Origin: Siniperca chuatsi
Taxonomy: Eukaryota; Chordata; Actinopteri; Centrarchiformes; Sinipercidae
Reading direction: 5' to 3'
DNA: 64,000 nucleotides
NCBI RefSeq assembly: GCF_020085105.1
Contig: NC_058056.1
Span: forward strand, 13,204,929-13,268,928
Position 1 is the stretch's first letter. Each line of letters begins with the position of its first letter. The notes beneath the pieces are model-generated. The model was not told where the DNA came from. It saw only the letters and a list, made by a program, of their open reading frames with translations, and did not search any database. A program made the position numbers and the translations under genes. Positions 61,606 to 64,000 of this stretch are shown one piece after another.

Positions 61606-64000
61606 TTAAACATTATGGCTTGTACTGGTTGAATGTGATGTATGAAACTGTTGGTTTGCTTTGCAACAGATTTTTAGTTAGACCACAAAAGAATCACAGA
61701 GTTCAAGGAGTATTTAATTCATTGATCCTTTACCTTTTTGAAAATCAAAACGTAAAAGTTACACAGATATTGGTGATTTAACGATCAGAGATATCAATGT
61801 ACACCATTGCCAAATGATATATTTCACACCATAAATACTCATAGCACAGAAGCAGGAAATCAGTTACCTGCCCCTGTCTGCAATTTATCATCAAGGGACC
61901 AATTCTGACACATTGATGTTCATAAAAACACATACCCGCTTCGTAACCAAAATGGGGGTCACACCCAGTGATGGCCAGGTCACGTGGTCAACGTGAAGCA
62001 TGCTTTACCTTTACAAACAGATCTATGAAGAATGAATGGGAAGTGATCAATAACTACAATTACAAATATTTTGGCAGGAGCACTGAGGGAGAAACAGTTT
62101 TTGATAAAAACATGGGTGGCTCAGGTATGTCACAGACATGTGAGGATGATAAAGAGCAGAAAGTGTTGAATCAGAGAAATATTGACAATATGATAATGAG
62201 GTAGTAGTCAGCAGGGCGCTGCATACTTTATTTTCAATGGTATTTCGGCAACCTACTGTATTGACGCTAATATATTTACACACTTAGACACAGCTTGTAA
62301 TGTAAGACATGTTCTCTTTTACTTAACACAGTGCCATGTTGCAAGGTAAAAAGAAAAAAGGGAGATGAGAGGAATTCCGTTATTATGATTCTTATGGCTG
62401 ATCATCTTGGGCCACTACAAAATTCTAGTTGTAAAGATTTTCTGCAAAAGTTTTCAGTTGTACTGCACTTTTATTGAAACAAGCACAAAAGTCTTATCAG
62501 TGGAGCAAATCAAATATAGTTCTTCTGATATACAGGATACATGTTTCGGATTAGAGGGATTTAGAATATGTCACTTAATAGCATACAAATTCTCCCAAAT
62601 CTAAGTAAAAGCATGCTGTTAGCATGGTTTCAGTCAGAATTGGTCCCTGTTGTATTGCACAACAGTAAAATAACTCAAGTTATATTGTCACCCTCTACAG
62701 TGGAGCTTGTTAACTGGGCAGCAGCTAGTTCAAGTTTGGGATGATTGGGTGCTGGAGTGGCTAGGCATCCTTCATTACGTGGCCAATCAGGCTGCTGTAA
62801 AAAAAGGCATGGCGGCCTCTAGATCAGTGCTAGCCATTGATATCGCAAGCATGGCGGCATCTCTACCCTACTGCAATGTCAGGGATTCTTTTGATCACAG
62901 TATCATATTGTTGTGACAGCGCCACAATTTATCACATCACATAAAATCCTTCAGTAGTATAAGCATTCTCCTCCGACACATTCTGTCTCACATTGAGAAG
63001 AGCGGCACGGCTCTGCTGGACTGGACTACAGTATTACTCACACCCAGCGTAATGGACATGTAGCTAAACACAGGGAGAAGGGAGCACGAGATCTCTGTCT
63101 CCCACCAGAGATCACACCTTGTACTGACACACTGTTGGGTTACTGTTACCCTTTGGAGCACGCTGACACTTTGTTTCTTGCATAGCTTTTCACATGTGCA
63201 TGCTTGGGCATCCCGAGCTCTCCTCACAGATGCCTGCCTCCTGGCTGGTGGGAAGGGTGTTACTCTGCACTGGCCACTGTGTCAACATGAGGTCAAGAAG
63301 AATTTTTCCACATGTCTACTGTACTCCTGGAGGGAGGCCACGCAGACAACAACCTCCTGCTGTTTTAAAAATAAACTCAGTGTGAAGTGCCACCACTCCC
63401 GCTCTGCACCTGCCATTTACCTCTGTTTGGTTGAAGCTCTATAAATGCAGGCACAGCTATTAAAAGACAGGAGGTGTCTAAAATGGCGAGAGCAGATGCA
63501 GGGCACCTTGCTGCCTGTGTGTGGGATGACTCTGCCATAAGCTTAAAGGGGCCCAAAATAGAGCGGTTGACATATGGGCCTCTGATTGTTTGAACAAGGA
63601 ATCTCCTGGACTTCTGCCACTCGGCATAAATCCTTTGATACTGCCACGCCAAACCCACTGATCATCTTTCACCTAGCCTGAATCAGGTCATCTATTTGCA
63701 TGCCAAGAGGCAATTTCCATGGGCTTAAACAATGACCAAATTTGGGGTTCAATGGATTGCATGAACAGTACTGACACAAACCACTACAGGAGAGGAGGAA
63801 CACTAGTGTGCAACAGTGGTGCAGTGGTGTGTCCAACTGGTGGGAATGAGATACACAGGCATGGTCTTCTAGCAACATCAGCATTGAAAAGCACATGAAA
63901 GATAGGTTTAAGCCTGGCTTACCCACAGCTCCCTTTATTGCTGAGTCACTACAGAATAAGACAACTGACTAATTGTACCTGCCTATGCAAGTTTGGTTAA
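61606..64000. other. End of window; no gene seen
   Basis: AT-rich sequence, with short open frames only (for example 63377-63658 minus) that show no homology or splice structure. No repeat family was recognised. Confidence 0.35.

Overview
The window is nuclear DNA from a ray-finned fish, most likely a spiny-rayed (percomorph) teleost. The evidence is split genes with GT-AG introns, one AT-AC intron, long dinucleotide microsatellites, a tRNA-derived SINE, a fish-type Tc1 transposon, a 5'-truncated LINE and several MITE families common in percomorph genomes. Most open frames in it are chance or shadow frames. No tRNA, rRNA, CRISPR array or bacterial-type operon was seen.

Genes fill the first 26 kb. 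rps6kl1 (+, coding 968-5261, 10 coding exons) encodes an MIT-domain plus kinase-like protein. dlst (-, coding 13824 down to 6727, 15 coding exons) encodes the E2 subunit of the 2-oxoglutarate dehydrogenase complex. prox2 (+, coding 18245-25498, 4 coding exons) encodes a prospero-type homeodomain factor. rps6kl1 and dlst are tail to tail; dlst and prox2 are head to head. The same three genes are neighbours at human 14q24.3, so this is an old vertebrate microsyntenic block. Splice phases close without a stop in all three, giving 791, 462 and 674 residues.

The dlst-prox2 interval (13.8-18.2 kb) carries a nested insertion: a hAT-like non-autonomous element interrupted by a LINE fragment flanked by 8-bp target duplications. 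The central prox2 intron has a textbook U12-type AT-AC start and branch site, directly in front of the homeo-prospero domain. A read-through frame and an early polyadenylation signal lie just inside it.

From about 26.2 kb to the end (38 kb) I find no protein-coding gene. This desert holds microsatellites, MITEs, one broken Tc1 element and several AT-rich, non-repetitive segments dense in TAAT homeodomain cores that look like distal regulatory DNA. Their conservation and target gene cannot be judged from this sequence alone. The Tc1 element at 60.0-61.2 kb sits inside an older MITE, has lost its first catalytic aspartate, and carries a perfect 71-bp inverted duplication that would fold into a long hairpin.
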